Shown here: piece after piece, positions 41,524 to 50,694 of the stretch
Layout of the letters: the number at the start of each line of letters is the position of its first letter
How positions within the stretch are numbered: position 1 is the first letter of the stretch
Made by a program: the position numbers and the translations under genes
Assembly: GCA_963844695.1 (NCBI GenBank)
Contig: CAWJPL010000002.1
Span: 434,001 to 498,000, forward strand
From: RYN-230 sp963844695
GTDB taxonomy: Bacteria > Actinomycetota > Actinomycetes > Streptosporangiales > Streptosporangiaceae
Direction of reading: 5' to 3'
DNA length: 64,000 bases
Notes under the pieces: generated by a model
Databases searched by the model: none
What the model was told of the DNA's origin: nothing
What the model saw: the letters and a program-made list of their open reading frames with translations, nothing else

Positions 41524-42610
41524 ATGGCTGGGACGGTGCGGGCGTGCCGGGCGATGATCATCATGGCGTCGGCGTCAGGAACCCCGGCGCCAGCGATCGC
41601 GCGGCTGGTCGCGGCGGATGAGGACACTGTCCGCGACGTGATCCACCTGTTCAACGAGAAGGGCCTGGCCGCGCTGGACCCTCAGTGGGCGGGAGGCCGT
41701 CCCCGCCTGATCAGTAACGATGACGTGGAGTTCATCGTCGCGGCGGCCACCACGCGCCCGGAGAAGCTGGGCCTGCCGTTCACGCACTGGAGCCTGCGCA
41801 AGCTCGCCGCCTACCTGGCCACGAACCCTGCCCGGGTGGTGCGGACCGGGCGGGAGCGGCTGCGGCAGATCCTGCACGCCCGCCGCATCTCCTTCCAGCG
41901 GACCCGCACCTGGAAAGAGTCCGCTGACCCGGACAAGGACGCCAAGCTGGACCGGATCGAGCACGTGACCAGCCGGTTCCCGGACCGGTGCTTCGCCTTT
42001 GACCAGTTCGGGCCGTTATCGATCCGGCCCGCCCACGGCAGCGCCTGGGCGCCGCGCACCAGGCCGGCCCGGCTGCCGGCGACGATCACCGCACCCACGG
42101 GATCCGGTACTTCCACGGCTGCTACTCCCTCGGCGATGACCAGCTCTGGGGCATCACCCGCCTGCGCAAGGGCGGCGACCACACCCTGGCCGCGCTGAAG
42201 TCCATCCGGGCGGCCCGCCCGACGGCGCCCCCATCTACGTGATCATGGACAACCTGTCCGCGAACAAGACCCCGCCGATCCGCACCTGGGCGCGAAAGAA
42301 CAAGGTGCACCTGTGCTTCACGCCCACCAGCGCATCCTGGGCCAACCCGATCGAGGCACAGTTCGGACCCTTGCGCACTTTCACCATGGGCGGCTCGGAC
42401 CATCCCAATCACACCGTGCTTGCCCGCCGCCTCCAGGAGTACCTGGCCTGGCGCAACGCCAACGCCCGCCACCCCGACGTCCTGGCCGCCCAGCGCCGCG
42501 AACGCGCCCGCATCCGCAGCGAACGCCAGCAACGCTGGGGCCGCCCCCGGCCACAGGGGCGTCCCAGCACAGAGCCCGGCGCGGGGAGCGCCGGACCCGG
42601 TGCCGCATAG
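41524..42610 (+). mobile_element. IS630-family transposase, frameshifted
   Basis: Frame 1 (41524-42070) encodes the N-terminal HTH (IARLVAADEDTVRDVIHLFNEKGLAALDP) and the first DDE Asp in CFAFDQFGPLSIRP. The next portion, HGIRYFHGCYSLGDDQLWG...KGGDHTLAALKSIRAARP, is in a second frame. The C-terminal IYVIMDNLSANKTPPIRTWA (second Asp) and TSASWANPIEAQFGPL (catalytic Glu) is in a third. Two single-base shifts therefore break a standard IS630 transposase of about 360 aa. Terminal inverted repeats were not convincing. Some IS630 elements use programmed shifts, but two shifts argue for decay. Confidence 0.85.
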
Positions 42611-42661
42611 CGGCGCCGCCTTGATAGAAGTACTAAGGCTTATTCGGCGGGCTGGTTACTC

Positions 42662-42757
42662 TCACATCGCGTCGTGGATTCCATCCCTGGTAAGCGTGAG
42701 CATGACATCCATCCCATGACGGAGAAGGGGAAAGAGCACGTTCGTGTCGATGAGCAC
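42662..42757 (-). pseudogene. truncated PIN-domain gene remnant
   Basis: 31 codons on the minus strand from a GTG: VLIDTNVLFPLLRHGMDVML then DGIHDAM and stop. V-L-I-D-T-N-V-L-F-P is the first strand and catalytic Asp of a PIN domain. The rest of the gene is gone where the IS630-like element begins, so the insertion or an associated deletion probably truncated it. Confidence 0.55.
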
Positions 42758-42810
42758 TCTGGCTACGAAAGGTAGGCATGGGGCGCTCTGGCAATCCAGC
42801 TTCCCACCGG

Positions 42811-43221
42811 TCAGGGGATGTCATGGATGTTGTGCTCGGTCAGGTCCGGTGCGTGCCTGGCGACGGTGCGGTAGTCGGCGTCGTCGTGCAGGACCGTCAG
42901 GCCGTGGTGGGCGGCGGTCGCGGCGATGATGAGGTCGACGGCGGAGGCGCTGCGGTGGCGACCTGTGCGTGCCATCTGGTACTGGACGGCAGAGATCCAG
43001 CGCCCGGCGTTCTTCGGCACGGCCCTGTCCGGGTAGAGGTCGGAGAACATTTCTGCGATCTCGTCATACTCGGTGGCGCCGCGTGCGCTGTAAAGGAACT
43101 CGGCGCGCTGCGGGTAGCAGGTCCCGATCGCTTCGGCGTCGATCGCGTCGTACCAGGCTTCCTGCAGCTTCCGGTCGCGGAGCAGTCGGACTAGGGCTGA
43201 GGTGTCGAGCAGGTAGATCAC
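42811..43221 (-). CDS. vapC: VapC-type PIN-domain toxin
   Basis: 136 aa with a GTG start overlapping the antitoxin stop as GTGA. PIN acidic residues: D6 in YLLDTSAL, E41 in QRAEFLYS, D96 in SAVDLIIAATA and D114/D115 in LHDDADYRTVA. Predicted Mg-dependent RNase. Island cargo near its right end. Confidence 0.9.
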   Translation of the reverse strand: MIYLLDTSALVRLLRDRKLQEAWYDAIDAEAIGTCYPQRAEFLYSARGATEYDEIAEMFSDLYPDRAVPKNAGRWISAVQYQMARTGRHRSASAVDLIIAATAAHHGLTVLHDDADYRTVARHAPDLTEHNIHDIP

Positions 43222-43439
43222 CTGGCGTTCTTCTCGGCCTCGTGCAGTCGCTCAGCGTCCTCGGTGGCTCCCCAGTTCTGCGCGCGCTCGAAGTGCCGTG
43301 CGATCCGGGCCGCGCGCTCTTGCCGCTCGGCGTAGTAGCGCAGGGCGAGGTTGACGGCGTCCTTCTTCGTCCGCGCCCCCGAAAGTGCCATCGCACGATC
43401 GAGGGCATCCTGGTCGATGTCGATCTGTGTCACGGACAT
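43218..43439 (-). CDS. vapB: VapB-type antitoxin
   Basis: 73 aa; ATG at 43439 with GGAGG upstream. N-terminal ribbon-helix-helix-like segment (VTQIDIDQDALDRAMALSGARTKKDAVNLALRYYAERQER) followed by an RxxFERAQNWGATEDAERLHEAE tail for toxin binding. Forms a translationally coupled operon with the PIN toxin. The 400 bp upstream (43470-43866) carries no gene I can support, only the right-end arm repeats. Confidence 0.88.
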   Translation of the reverse strand: MSVTQIDIDQDALDRAMALSGARTKKDAVNLALRYYAERQERAARIARHFERAQNWGATEDAERLHEAEKNAR

Positions 43440-43790
43440 GAGCCGCCTCCATCGATGTTGGCTATCCACAAAGAATCATACATTACCAACATCGGGGCGC
43501 TAGTCGCCTGGATGGCGCCTCCCCAACCCCCGCGGACGGTGACGTCGAAGGCGGCGATCGTCGGCCCGCAAAGGATCTGTGACTCAGGCTCTTCGCAAGG
43601 GCCGAGAGCTAACGGCAGTTGCAGCGAGCGCACCGAGCATCCGGCATATCACTAGCCTTGGCGGCTTCGCAGCGTCCAGGTGGGGTTCTCGGGCAAGAGG
43701 GGCAACGGGAATCTCATCTGCGGAGATGTGCATGTTCGATGCGGAGATCCCGAACTTGGGCTTGAGGTGACGAGCCAAATCTCATGCTCG

Positions 43791-43810
43791 TCGGGCACGT
43801 GGCGGGCACA
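43791..43810 (+). repeat. arm-type direct repeats near the right island end
   Basis: TCGGGCACG-tg-GCGGGCACA, counterpart of the repeats at 37821-37840, 58 bp from the tRNA 3' end. Confidence 0.5.
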
Positions 43811-43866
43811 CGGCCTGTACTGCTCGAGAAAGTGGAGACGGATTAGGCTTCTGAAGTGCGGTGAAG

Positions 43867-43940
43867 TGGAGCGGGCGACGGTAATCGAAACCGCATGACC
43901 AGCTTGGAAGGCTGGGGCTCTACCATTGAGCTACGCCCGC
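43867..43940 (-). tRNA. tRNA-Gly (anticodon TCC)
   Basis: Full cloverleaf on the minus strand: acceptor GCGGGCG pairs with CGCCCGC; D-arm AGCTCAATGGTAGAGC; anticodon stem CCAGC/GCTGG around loop CTTCCAA (anticodon TCC); T-arm CGGTTTCGATTACCG; discriminator T and encoded CCA at 43867-43869. Its 3' half is the attachment site duplicated at 37682. Confidence 0.95.
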
Positions 43941-44161
43941 GTGCCGTGCCGACCCGGCCGGTTGAAGGGCCTGCCTAGCACGTCATCACGGGTAGCGTAC
44001 CGGCTCATGCGGCCAGCTAGTCCACTGGACCAGGTCTGGCCGAGCCATGAGTGCCGTCCACCTTCTCGATCGTGTTGCCTGGTGCACAGGTCACGATCTT
44101 GGCCGCCGGGCGGGTCCACGCCCAGGAGTCTGGCGGGGCGGATAGGCTACGGTCGGTTTAA

Positions 44162-44239
44162 CGGGATGTGGCGCAGCTTGGTTAGCGCGCCTGCTTTGGG
44201 AGCAGGAGGCCGCGAGTTCGAATCTCGCCATCCCGACCA
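44162..44239 (+). tRNA. tRNA-Pro (anticodon TGG)
   Basis: Acceptor CGGGATG pairs with CATCCCG; D-arm GCGCAGCTTGGTTAGCGC; anticodon stem CCTGC/GCAGG around TTTGGGA (anticodon TGG); T-arm GCGAGTTCGAATCTCGC; discriminator A and encoded CCA at 44237-44239. The 220 bp separating it from tRNA-Gly hold no gene. Confidence 0.95.
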
Positions 44240-44279
44240 AACGTGCAGGTCACAGGGTTTGCTGAGGACAGCTAGTTGA

Positions 44280-44720
44280 TCAGGTGTCGGCAGAGAGCGT
44301 CTTCATGGTGACGTAGCTGGTCACCATGGCCACGCCGGGCAGGCTGGCCAGCTGGTTGGCGTGGAAGTCCTCGTAGGCGGGCAGGTCGGCGACCTCGACC
44401 TGGAGCAGGTAGTCATAGTTGCCGGTGACGTGGTGGCTGTGCACCACTTCGGGCAGCCGGACGACCGCACGTTCGAATGCGACCACATCGGCGCGGGCGT
44501 GCCGCACCAGCCTGACACCAGCGAACACCCGCAGGCTGCGGCCGACTGCGGCCGGATCGATCAGTGCCCGGTATCCGCGGATCACCCCGGTCTTCTCCAG
44601 TCGGCGTACCCGCCGGAGGCAGGGCGATGGCGACAGGCCAACCTGGGCGGCGAGTTCGGCGTTGCTGATCCGGCCGTGCTCTTCGAGCACGGCCAGGATT
44701 GACCGGTCCACCTCGTCCAT
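44280..44720 (-). CDS. Lrp/AsnC family transcriptional regulator
   Basis: 146 aa. HTH (VDRSILAVLEEHGRISNAELAAQVGLSPSPCLRRVRRLEKTGVIRGYRALI) plus RAM domain with HSHHVTGNYDYLLQVEVADL. Divergent from a PLP-dependent C-S lyase gene 154 bp away, so it probably responds to a sulfur amino acid and controls that enzyme, as Lrp regulators often do. Confidence 0.92.
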   Translation of the reverse strand: MDEVDRSILAVLEEHGRISNAELAAQVGLSPSPCLRRVRRLEKTGVIRGYRALIDPAAVGRSLRVFAGVRLVRHARADVVAFERAVVRLPEVVHSHHVTGNYDYLLQVEVADLPAYEDFHANQLASLPGVAMVTSYVTMKTLSADT

Positions 44721-44874
44721 CGTGGCATTTTATTGCCCAGATGCTGGGACTACCACAATCAAGTGCCTCAAGCTGGCGGCAACTTGCTGCCAAAGTTGCC
44801 GCTAGCGGTTCGCTTCGGCGGGCCGGCCGGCCAGGCTTGTGGTGTCACCCAGATGGTCCACCGGAAGGGGAACC

Positions 44875-46065
44875 ATGTCGGACAGCATCAGCACGGTTGC
44901 CATTCACGCCGATCGCCACGTCCATCCCAGCCGCGCCGTGGCCCCGCCCATCTACCAGACGGCGACGTTCTGGGCCGAGGATGCGGAGCAGTTCGCGCAG
45001 GCCGCCGTCGACCGGCGGGGCCAGGATTTCTACACCCGCTACGGCAACCCCAACCACGCGCAGGTCGCGGCGGTCGTCGCGGAACTGGAGCACACCGAGG
45101 CGGCGATGGTCACCGCGTCCGGGATGGCCGCGCTCACCACCGCCGTGCTGGCCCTGGTGTCCGCCGGTGACCACGTGATCGGGCAGCGGTCCACCTACGG
45201 GGGCACGGCGTCGGTGCTGCTGAACCTGCTGCCCCGGCTGGGCGTGTCGACTACCCAAGTGGACCAGGCCGACCCGGAGGCGTTCGAAAAGGCGCTGACT
45301 CCGCAGACCCGCCTGATTCTGGTGGAGTCGCCGAGCAATCCGCTGTTGCAGGTCACCGACCTGCGCGCCGTCGCGGACCTGGCCCGCGCGCACGACGTGC
45401 TGACCATAGCCGACAACACCTTCGCGACCCCGGTGAACCAGCGACCGGCAGACTTCGGCGTCGATCTCGTCTGGCACAGCGCGACCAAGTACCTCAACGG
45501 CCACTCCGACGTGTCCGCCGGGGTGCTGGCCGGCCCGGCGGGGATCCTGGACCAGATCTGGGATGTCGCCCTGCTCACCGGGGCCGTACTCGGCCCGTTC
45601 GACGCGTGGTTGCTGCTGCGCGGGCTGCGCACCCTGCCGCTGCGCATGCCACGGCACAACGACAACGGCCAGGCGCTCGCCGAGGCTCTGAAAGACCACC
45701 CAGCCGTAGCCCGGGTGCACTATCCCGGCCTGGCGACCCACCCGCAGCACGCGCTGGCGCGCAGCCAGATGAGCGGTTTCGGCGGGGTACTCGGCATTGA
45801 ACTCGCCGGCGGTTTCGGGGCGGCCGACGCGTTCCTCGGCCGGCTGCGCTACGTCCGCCGCGCGGCCAGCCTCGGCGGCGTGGAATCTCTGGCCGTGCAT
45901 CCGGCGTCCATGTGGCGCGGCATGCTCAGCCAGGAACAGATTGCCGCGTCAGGGGTTCCGCTGGGCCTGGTCCGGCTGGCCGCGGGCACGGAAGACACGG
46001 CCGACCTGGTTGCCGACGCACTCGCCGCCGCCGACGCGGTGGCCGCCGCACCGGCGCGCACCTGA
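44875..46065 (+). CDS. PLP-dependent cystathionine/methionine gamma-lyase family enzyme
   Basis: 396 aa; ATG at 44875 with GGAAGGGG upstream. Cys/Met metabolism PLP fold: FYTRYGNPNHAQV (phosphate-binding YxR region), ASGMAALTTAVLAL, DNTFATPVNQRPADFGVDLVWHSATKYLNGHSDV, in which the Lys of SATKY carries PLP. C-terminal SLGGVESLAVHPASM is the usual substrate-binding stretch. Could be methionine gamma-lyase, cystathionine gamma-lyase or a related C-S lyase; the divergent Lrp-type gene favours a catabolic role. Confidence 0.9.
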   Translation: MSDSISTVAIHADRHVHPSRAVAPPIYQTATFWAEDAEQFAQAAVDRRGQDFYTRYGNPNHAQVAAVVAELEHTEAAMVTASGMAALTTAVLALVSAGDHVIGQRSTYGGTASVLLNLLPRLGVSTTQVDQADPEAFEKALTPQTRLILVESPSNPLLQVTDLRAVADLARAHDVLTIADNTFATPVNQRPADFGVDLVWHSATKYLNGHSDVSAGVLAGPAGILDQIWDVALLTGAVLGPFDAWLLLRGLRTLPLRMPRHNDNGQALAEALKDHPAVARVHYPGLATHPQHALARSQMSGFGGVLGIELAGGFGAADAFLGRLRYVRRAASLGGVESLAVHPASMWRGMLSQEQIAASGVPLGLVRLAAGTEDTADLVADALAAADAVAAAPART

Positions 46066-46080
46066 CGCCTGGCGGCACCG

Positions 46081-46105
46081 GACCCCCTCCCAGGTGGGGG
46101 GGGTC
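46081..46105 (+). terminator. GC hairpin between the lyase and phzF-like genes
   Basis: GACCCCC ... GGGGGTC with further inner pairing (TCCC/GGGG) 15 bp after the lyase stop. A factor-independent terminator or attenuator before the PhzF-family gene; no clear T-run. Confidence 0.45.
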
Positions 46106-46142
46106 GCTGAGAACCGTTTCCGCTGCCATCGGAAGGCGCTTG

Positions 46143-46991
46143 ATGACGATGCCGCGCTCGCGTGCGTTTACGCAGGTCGACGTATTCTCCGCGGTCCCCT
46201 ATCTCGGCAATCCGGTTGCCGTCGTCCACGATGGCACGGACCTGACCGACGAGCAGATGCAGCGCCTGGCGCGCTGGACGAACTTGTCCGAGACGACGTT
46301 CGTTTTGCCTCCCACCGCTCCGGCGGCGGACTACCGGCTGCGGATCTTCACCCCCGGAGGTGAACTGCCGTTCGCCGGGCACCCCACTCTTGGGTCCGCA
46401 CGCGCCTGGCTGGACGACGGCGGCATCCCCCACCATGCCGGCCGACTCGTGCAGGAGTGCGCCATCGGCCTGGTCAGGGTGCGCCGCGCCGAGGACATCC
46501 TGTCCTTCGCCGCCCCGCCACTGGTGCGCGGCGGCGCGCTCGACGAAGAGTACGTCGGCCAGATCGTCGCCGCGTTCGGCATCAAGCGGGACCGTGTCCT
46601 CGCCCACCAGTGGGTAGACAACGGACCCGGCTGGGCCGTGGTCCAGTTGCCCACGGCCGGGGAGGTCCTCGCCCTCGAACCCGATCTCTCCGTCATCCCG
46701 GCCGCGATGGTCGGCGCGATCGGTGCCTACCCCGACGGGTCCGAGCACGCCTTTGAGATGCGCACCTTCGCCCCCGGCGTCGGTGTGGCCGAGGACCCGG
46801 TATGCGGCAGCATGAACGCCTCGGTCGGACAATGGCTCACCACCACCGGTGCCGCACCCTCCGCCTACCGGGTCTCCCAGGGCGCGCGCGTGGGCCGCGC
46901 CGGGACCATCGAGATCACCGCCGACGCGGACGGCGCCGTCTGGGTCGGCGGCGCTACCACCGGCTGCATCCGCGGCACCATCACCCTGTGA
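46143..46991 (+). CDS. PhzF family isomerase/epimerase
   Basis: About 282 aa; ATG at 46143 with GGAAGG upstream. Begins AFTQVDVFSAVPYLGNPVAVV, and contains TNLSETTFVLPP with the conserved catalytic Glu, RIFTPGGELPFAGHPTLGSA, EMRTFAPGVGVAEDPVCGSMNASVG, all signature PhzF motifs. PhzF-like proteins carry out proton-shift isomerisations; no phenazine genes are nearby. Ends five bases before the convergent rph gene. Confidence 0.92.
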   Translation: MTMPRSRAFTQVDVFSAVPYLGNPVAVVHDGTDLTDEQMQRLARWTNLSETTFVLPPTAPAADYRLRIFTPGGELPFAGHPTLGSARAWLDDGGIPHHAGRLVQECAIGLVRVRRAEDILSFAAPPLVRGGALDEEYVGQIVAAFGIKRDRVLAHQWVDNGPGWAVVQLPTAGEVLALEPDLSVIPAAMVGAIGAYPDGSEHAFEMRTFAPGVGVAEDPVCGSMNASVGQWLTTTGAAPSAYRVSQGARVGRAGTIEITADADGAVWVGGATTGCIRGTITL

Positions 46992-46995
46992 TCAG

Positions 46996-49594
46996 TCAAG
47001 GCAGAATCTCGACGTACCCGCCGGTTCCGTGCACGCGGACCCGCTGCCCATCGGGGATCAGCCGGGTGGCGTCAACCACACCGACGACGGCCGGCAAGCC
47101 GTACTCCCGTGCGATCACTGCGCCATGGGTCATCAGGCCTCCCACCTCCGTGACCAGGCCCGTGATCGCCACGAACAATGGCGTCCAGCTGGGGTCCGTG
47201 TAGGCCGTGACCAGGATGTCGCCCGCTTCGAGATCGGCCTGCGCCATATCCAGGATGACGCGGGCCCGCCCTTCGATGACCCCGGCGGAGACCGGTAGGC
47301 CGACCAGGGCACCGGCCGGCACGTCGTCGCGTCGGTACGCCCCGGTGATGGCCTCGCCGTCCGATGTAAGCACCCGGGGCGGCGTGAGCGCCTGATACGA
47401 CCTGAACGCGTCCTTGCGCGCGCGGATGAGCTCGTCATCCACGTGGTTCGTGCGCGCGACGTCGTGGAGTTCCGGGAACCTCAGGTAGAAGATGTCTTCC
47501 TGCTCACGAAGCACGTGGGCCTGCACGAGGCGCTCGGCCTCTCTTCAGCAGGGCCTGCTTGTACACGAAGTAGCGGCTGACCATGCCGTACTTCGGGTAC
47601 TCCCGGTACCCGATGAAGGTCCGCACCCGGTCGATCATCTGCTTGGCCTGGCCGGACTTCCGCTCCCCGTCCGGCAGCGCCCGCAAGCGCTCCAGCACGT
47701 CCTGCTCCTTCGCCCATGCCTCCTGCCGACCTTGCTCGAAGCGCCGCGCGCCGGCGCCCGGCTCGAAGTTCTTGATGTTGCCGAGGATCACGGGCACGAG
47801 CGTGGACGGGCGCTCGCTCCAACGCGGCCGCGTGATGTCGATCTCGCCGACGCAGCGCATGCCGTACTTTTCGAGCCACGCCTCGATGGCGTCTCGCGCT
47901 TCCGGCCCGCCCGAGAGCCTGGCCAGCTCGTCCAGGAAACCCTCGCCCTCGACGCGCTGCAGAAAGGCCACCACCTCCGGATACGGGCGGATCACGTCCG
48001 CGACGTCCAAGAGCGCCAGCCCCATCTCCGATGTGACGTTATGGGGAACGGACTGCGTGAGCGTGTCAGCCGCGTTCTTCTCGCCCAGCCACGCCTGGAG
48101 CTGATCGTTGAGCCACCAGGCGGCCTCCATCGCCGACATGAACACCTGATGGCTCAGCGGATCGAACAAGATCCGCCTCAGCTCCTGGATGTCCGCCTGG
48201 ATGAAGTCGAGCAGCGCCTCTCCGGACTTCGTCCGGATGTCGCGTTCCGCGGCGGCGATGGAGGCCTGGCTGCGCCCGATCAGCTCGGTGACGATGGCCG
48301 GATCGGTCTCGATCGGAGCTGGCGCGCTGCCAAACAGTGGCCCGGGGGGACTCTCGCCAGGCAGCGGCCGGATGAAACCGTCGCGCTCGAGGATGGCCTG
48401 CAGCGCGTCACCGATCAGCGGATCGGATCTTCCCAGGGCCTCCAGGAGGCCGGCGCGGCTCGCCGGCGAGGCCAGCCTTTGGGTGACGTCGACGAACAGG
48501 CGGCCGCCGGCCTCGGCCATGGGTGCGGGGGTCGTCATCTGCCAGAAAGACAGCCCGAGGGGCTTCAGGGGGTCGGTCATCATCTGCTGATGACCGACGG
48601 AGACATAGACGTGGTTCTCCCGGTCGCCGGACTCGGGGACGGGGAACAGCGTGGTGATCGGCCGGCTCTGGACGATCTGGAAGCCATCGTCGACCAGGCA
48701 CCATTCGATGTCCTGCGGACGGCCGAAGTGCGCTTCGATCCGCCGGCCGAGCCGCGCGAGCCGTGCAACCTGCGCATCCGTCAAGGCCGGCTGCTCCTGC
48801 CGCTGCAGGTCGATCGCCGTCTCCTGCGTCCCGCCAGCCGGCGAGGCGTGAACCGCACGCTGCTTGGCGGCGATCGCCTTGGCGACGACCTCGCCGTCGC
48901 GCACCTTGAAGACGTCCGGGTTCACCAGGCCGGAGACCAGGGCCTCACCGAGGCCGAAGCTGGCCTCGACGGAGGCGACCTTCCGGTTGCCCGTGACGGG
49001 GTCGGCCGTGAACAGGATGCCGGACACATCCGGGAAGACCATCTGCTGCACGACCACGGCCATGTGGGCCTTCCGGTGGGCGAAGCCGTTCCGCAGGCGA
49101 TAGGTCACGGCCCGCTCGGTGAACAGCGACGCCCAGCACCGGCTGACGTGCCGGAGGATCGCCGCGGGCCCCACGACGTTCAGGTACGTGTCCTGCTGGC
49201 CGGCGAAGGAGGCCGTCGGCAGGTCCTCTGCCGTCGCGCTGGACCGGACGGCGTAGGCGGCTTCCTCGCCGAGCCGGGCGAGCGCCCGGGTGATCGCCGC
49301 CATGAGATCGCCCGGGATGGCGATCCCTTCGATGGTCCGCCGGATCTCCGCGCTGAGCGTGCGGATCGCCTCCCGGTCGTCCGGGTTCAGGCGCGACAGC
49401 TGATCGAGACGATCGTCGATCGAGGGCGCTTCCGTCATGGTCCGCCGGAAGGCCTCCGTCGTCACGCAAAAGCCAGCCGGCACGCGGACGCCGTCGATCC
49501 GCGACAGTGCCCCCAGGTGTGCGCCCTTGCCGCCAACGACCGCGACCTGCGTCTCGTCAACCTCTTGAAGACCCAACACGTACTGGTCGCTCAC
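46996..49594 (-). pseudogene. rph: rifampin phosphotransferase gene, frameshifted
   Basis: Start at 49594. Reads SDQYVLGLQEVDETQVAVVGGKGAHLG, then AYAVRSSATAEDLPTASFAGQQDTYLN (ATP-grasp domain), then the rifampin-binding domain, and ends with the swivel phosphohistidine domain GGLMTHGAVIAREYGLPAVVG (catalytic His). Total length (~866 aa) matches rifamycin-inactivating phosphotransferases. A single extra base near 47538-47546 breaks KQALLK-EAERLVQAHV, separating a 696-codon ATP/rifampin part from the swivel domain (46996-47526). If real, phosphotransfer is lost; if a sequencing error, the host should inactivate rifamycins. A rifamycin-associated element lies upstream. Confidence 0.9.
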
Positions 49595-49766
49595 CGCGAT
49601 ACCTCCGAGGCAGCCGTGCCCCGTTGCGCTGTACTGGCGGATCGCACCGGCAGACCTGCCAGCGGTTCGTCACCGCGTCCCCCATAGGTCGACAGCAACA
49701 CACGCACGTCGTGCCCCCATGTCTTCGCCCGTTCTTGGTCCGGCCGCCGATTCTGCAGCACGACCC

Positions 49767-49785
49767 GGGTCTTGCCGCAAGCCCC
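49767..49785 (-). promoter_or_regulatory. rifamycin-associated element (RAE)
   Basis: On the minus strand GGGGCTTGCGGCAAGACCC, a 19-bp near-perfect inverted repeat (core CTTGC-G-GCAAG), 173 bp before the rph start. It matches from memory the RAE described upstream of rifamycin-inactivating genes in actinomycetes. On the plus strand its TTGCCG (49773) followed by TATACG (49795) could be a promoter facing the flavin reductase gene. The remaining gap 49595-50049 shows no gene. Confidence 0.75.
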
Positions 49786-50049
49786 CCAGGCTGCTATACG
49801 TTGGAAGTGGCAGGGAGTGAGATCTCCTTGCCTTTTCTTTTGTCCTCTGCTGGGAACTGGCGCTGCGCAGGCAGCGACCGTCTCTCGAATCCCGCGCTCC
49901 GGAGCCGCGTGGAGAACATGTCTGGCCATCACCGGTCAGCGGCGCGCAGGCCGAGGGCTACAGGAGAGCGGCCCGGCCGGAAATCACCAGGATCCGGTGA
50001 GGACTGCTCACCCGCACGGTGGCAATCGTGGGTGCCGGAGGCAAAAGGT

Positions 50050-50694
50050 ATGAGATCTGTGCGTGTGGCAGGACTTGGCGGCTCACTGCGGGACATGTCC
50101 ACCAGCCGGACTGCCCTGCAGGTCGCTCTGGAGGGAGCCGCCGCCAGCGGCGCCGACGTCGAGCTGATCTGGGTCCGTGACCTGGACCTGCCGTTGTATA
50201 CCGACGAGCACGCGCCGCCGCCGGGCGCGCACCGGCTGGCCGAGACGGTGTACCAGGCTGACGCGCTGATCTGGTCCAGCCCGACCTACCACGGGTCGGT
50301 GAGCGGCTCGTTCAAGAACGCGTTGGACTGGCTGATCCTGCTGGCCGAGAACGATCCGCCGTACCTGTCTAACAAGCCGATCGGGCTGGTGACTACGGCG
50401 GGCGGGGTGCAGGGGCTGCAGGCCGTCAACACGATGGAGTTCATCGCCCGGTCGCTGCGCGGCTGGAGCGTGCCGCTGGTGCTGCCGGTGGCCCAGTCGT
50501 GGCAGTCGTTCGACCCGGACGGCCATCTCAAGGACGAGGCGGTCGCCAGCCAGCTGCGCAAGCTCGGCGCCGAGGTGGTCCGCGCCGCCCGGCAGTTCCA
50601 GACCGACGGCACCTGCGACTACGCCGAGGGCACCGTCCATCACCCCGTCCCAGCGGATACCCCCGGGACCGTGAACGTCAGGAGCTTGACATGA
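50050..50694 (+). CDS. NADPH-dependent FMN reductase family protein
   Basis: 214 aa; ATG at 50050 preceded by AAAGG. Flavodoxin-like fold: VAGLGGSLRDMSTSRTALQVAL (FMN phosphate loop), VELIWVRDLDLPLYTD, SSPTYHGSVSGSFKNALDWL, VGLVTTAGG-like strand. Probably an NAD(P)H:FMN or quinone reductase. Its stop overlaps the next start (ATGA). It follows the RAE, so rifamycin-responsive expression is possible. Confidence 0.88.
   Translation: MRSVRVAGLGGSLRDMSTSRTALQVALEGAAASGADVELIWVRDLDLPLYTDEHAPPPGAHRLAETVYQADALIWSSPTYHGSVSGSFKNALDWLILLAENDPPYLSNKPIGLVTTAGGVQGLQAVNTMEFIARSLRGWSVPLVLPVAQSWQSFDPDGHLKDEAVASQLRKLGAEVVRAARQFQTDGTCDYAEGTVHHPVPADTPGTVNVRSLT

Larger units (their letters stand above)
37682..43914. 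mobile_element. decayed genomic island integrated at tRNA-Gly(TCC)
   Basis: A 47-bp segment (37682-37728) is perfectly repeated at 43868-43914, where it is the 3' half of a complete tRNA-Gly gene: acceptor, T-loop, variable region and anticodon arm. This is the typical product of tyrosine-recombinase integration into a tRNA 3' end. Matching pairs of nine-base direct repeats lie 93 bp inside the left end and 58 bp inside the right end, like integrase arm sites. No integrase, excisionase or replication gene remains. Cargo: PEBP pseudogene, MmgE/PrpD, HSL-type esterase, IS630-type pseudogene, PIN remnant, VapBC. Confidence 0.8.

Noticed and set aside
41480..42660. Terminal inverted repeats for the IS630-like element
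   Set aside because: Only a loose CCCGCC...AGTAC resemblance between the flanks; not good enough to set element ends.
47492..49687. 731-codon plus-strand frame opposite rph
   Set aside because: Composition is that of an antisense shadow; the minus strand carries recognisable rph domains throughout.
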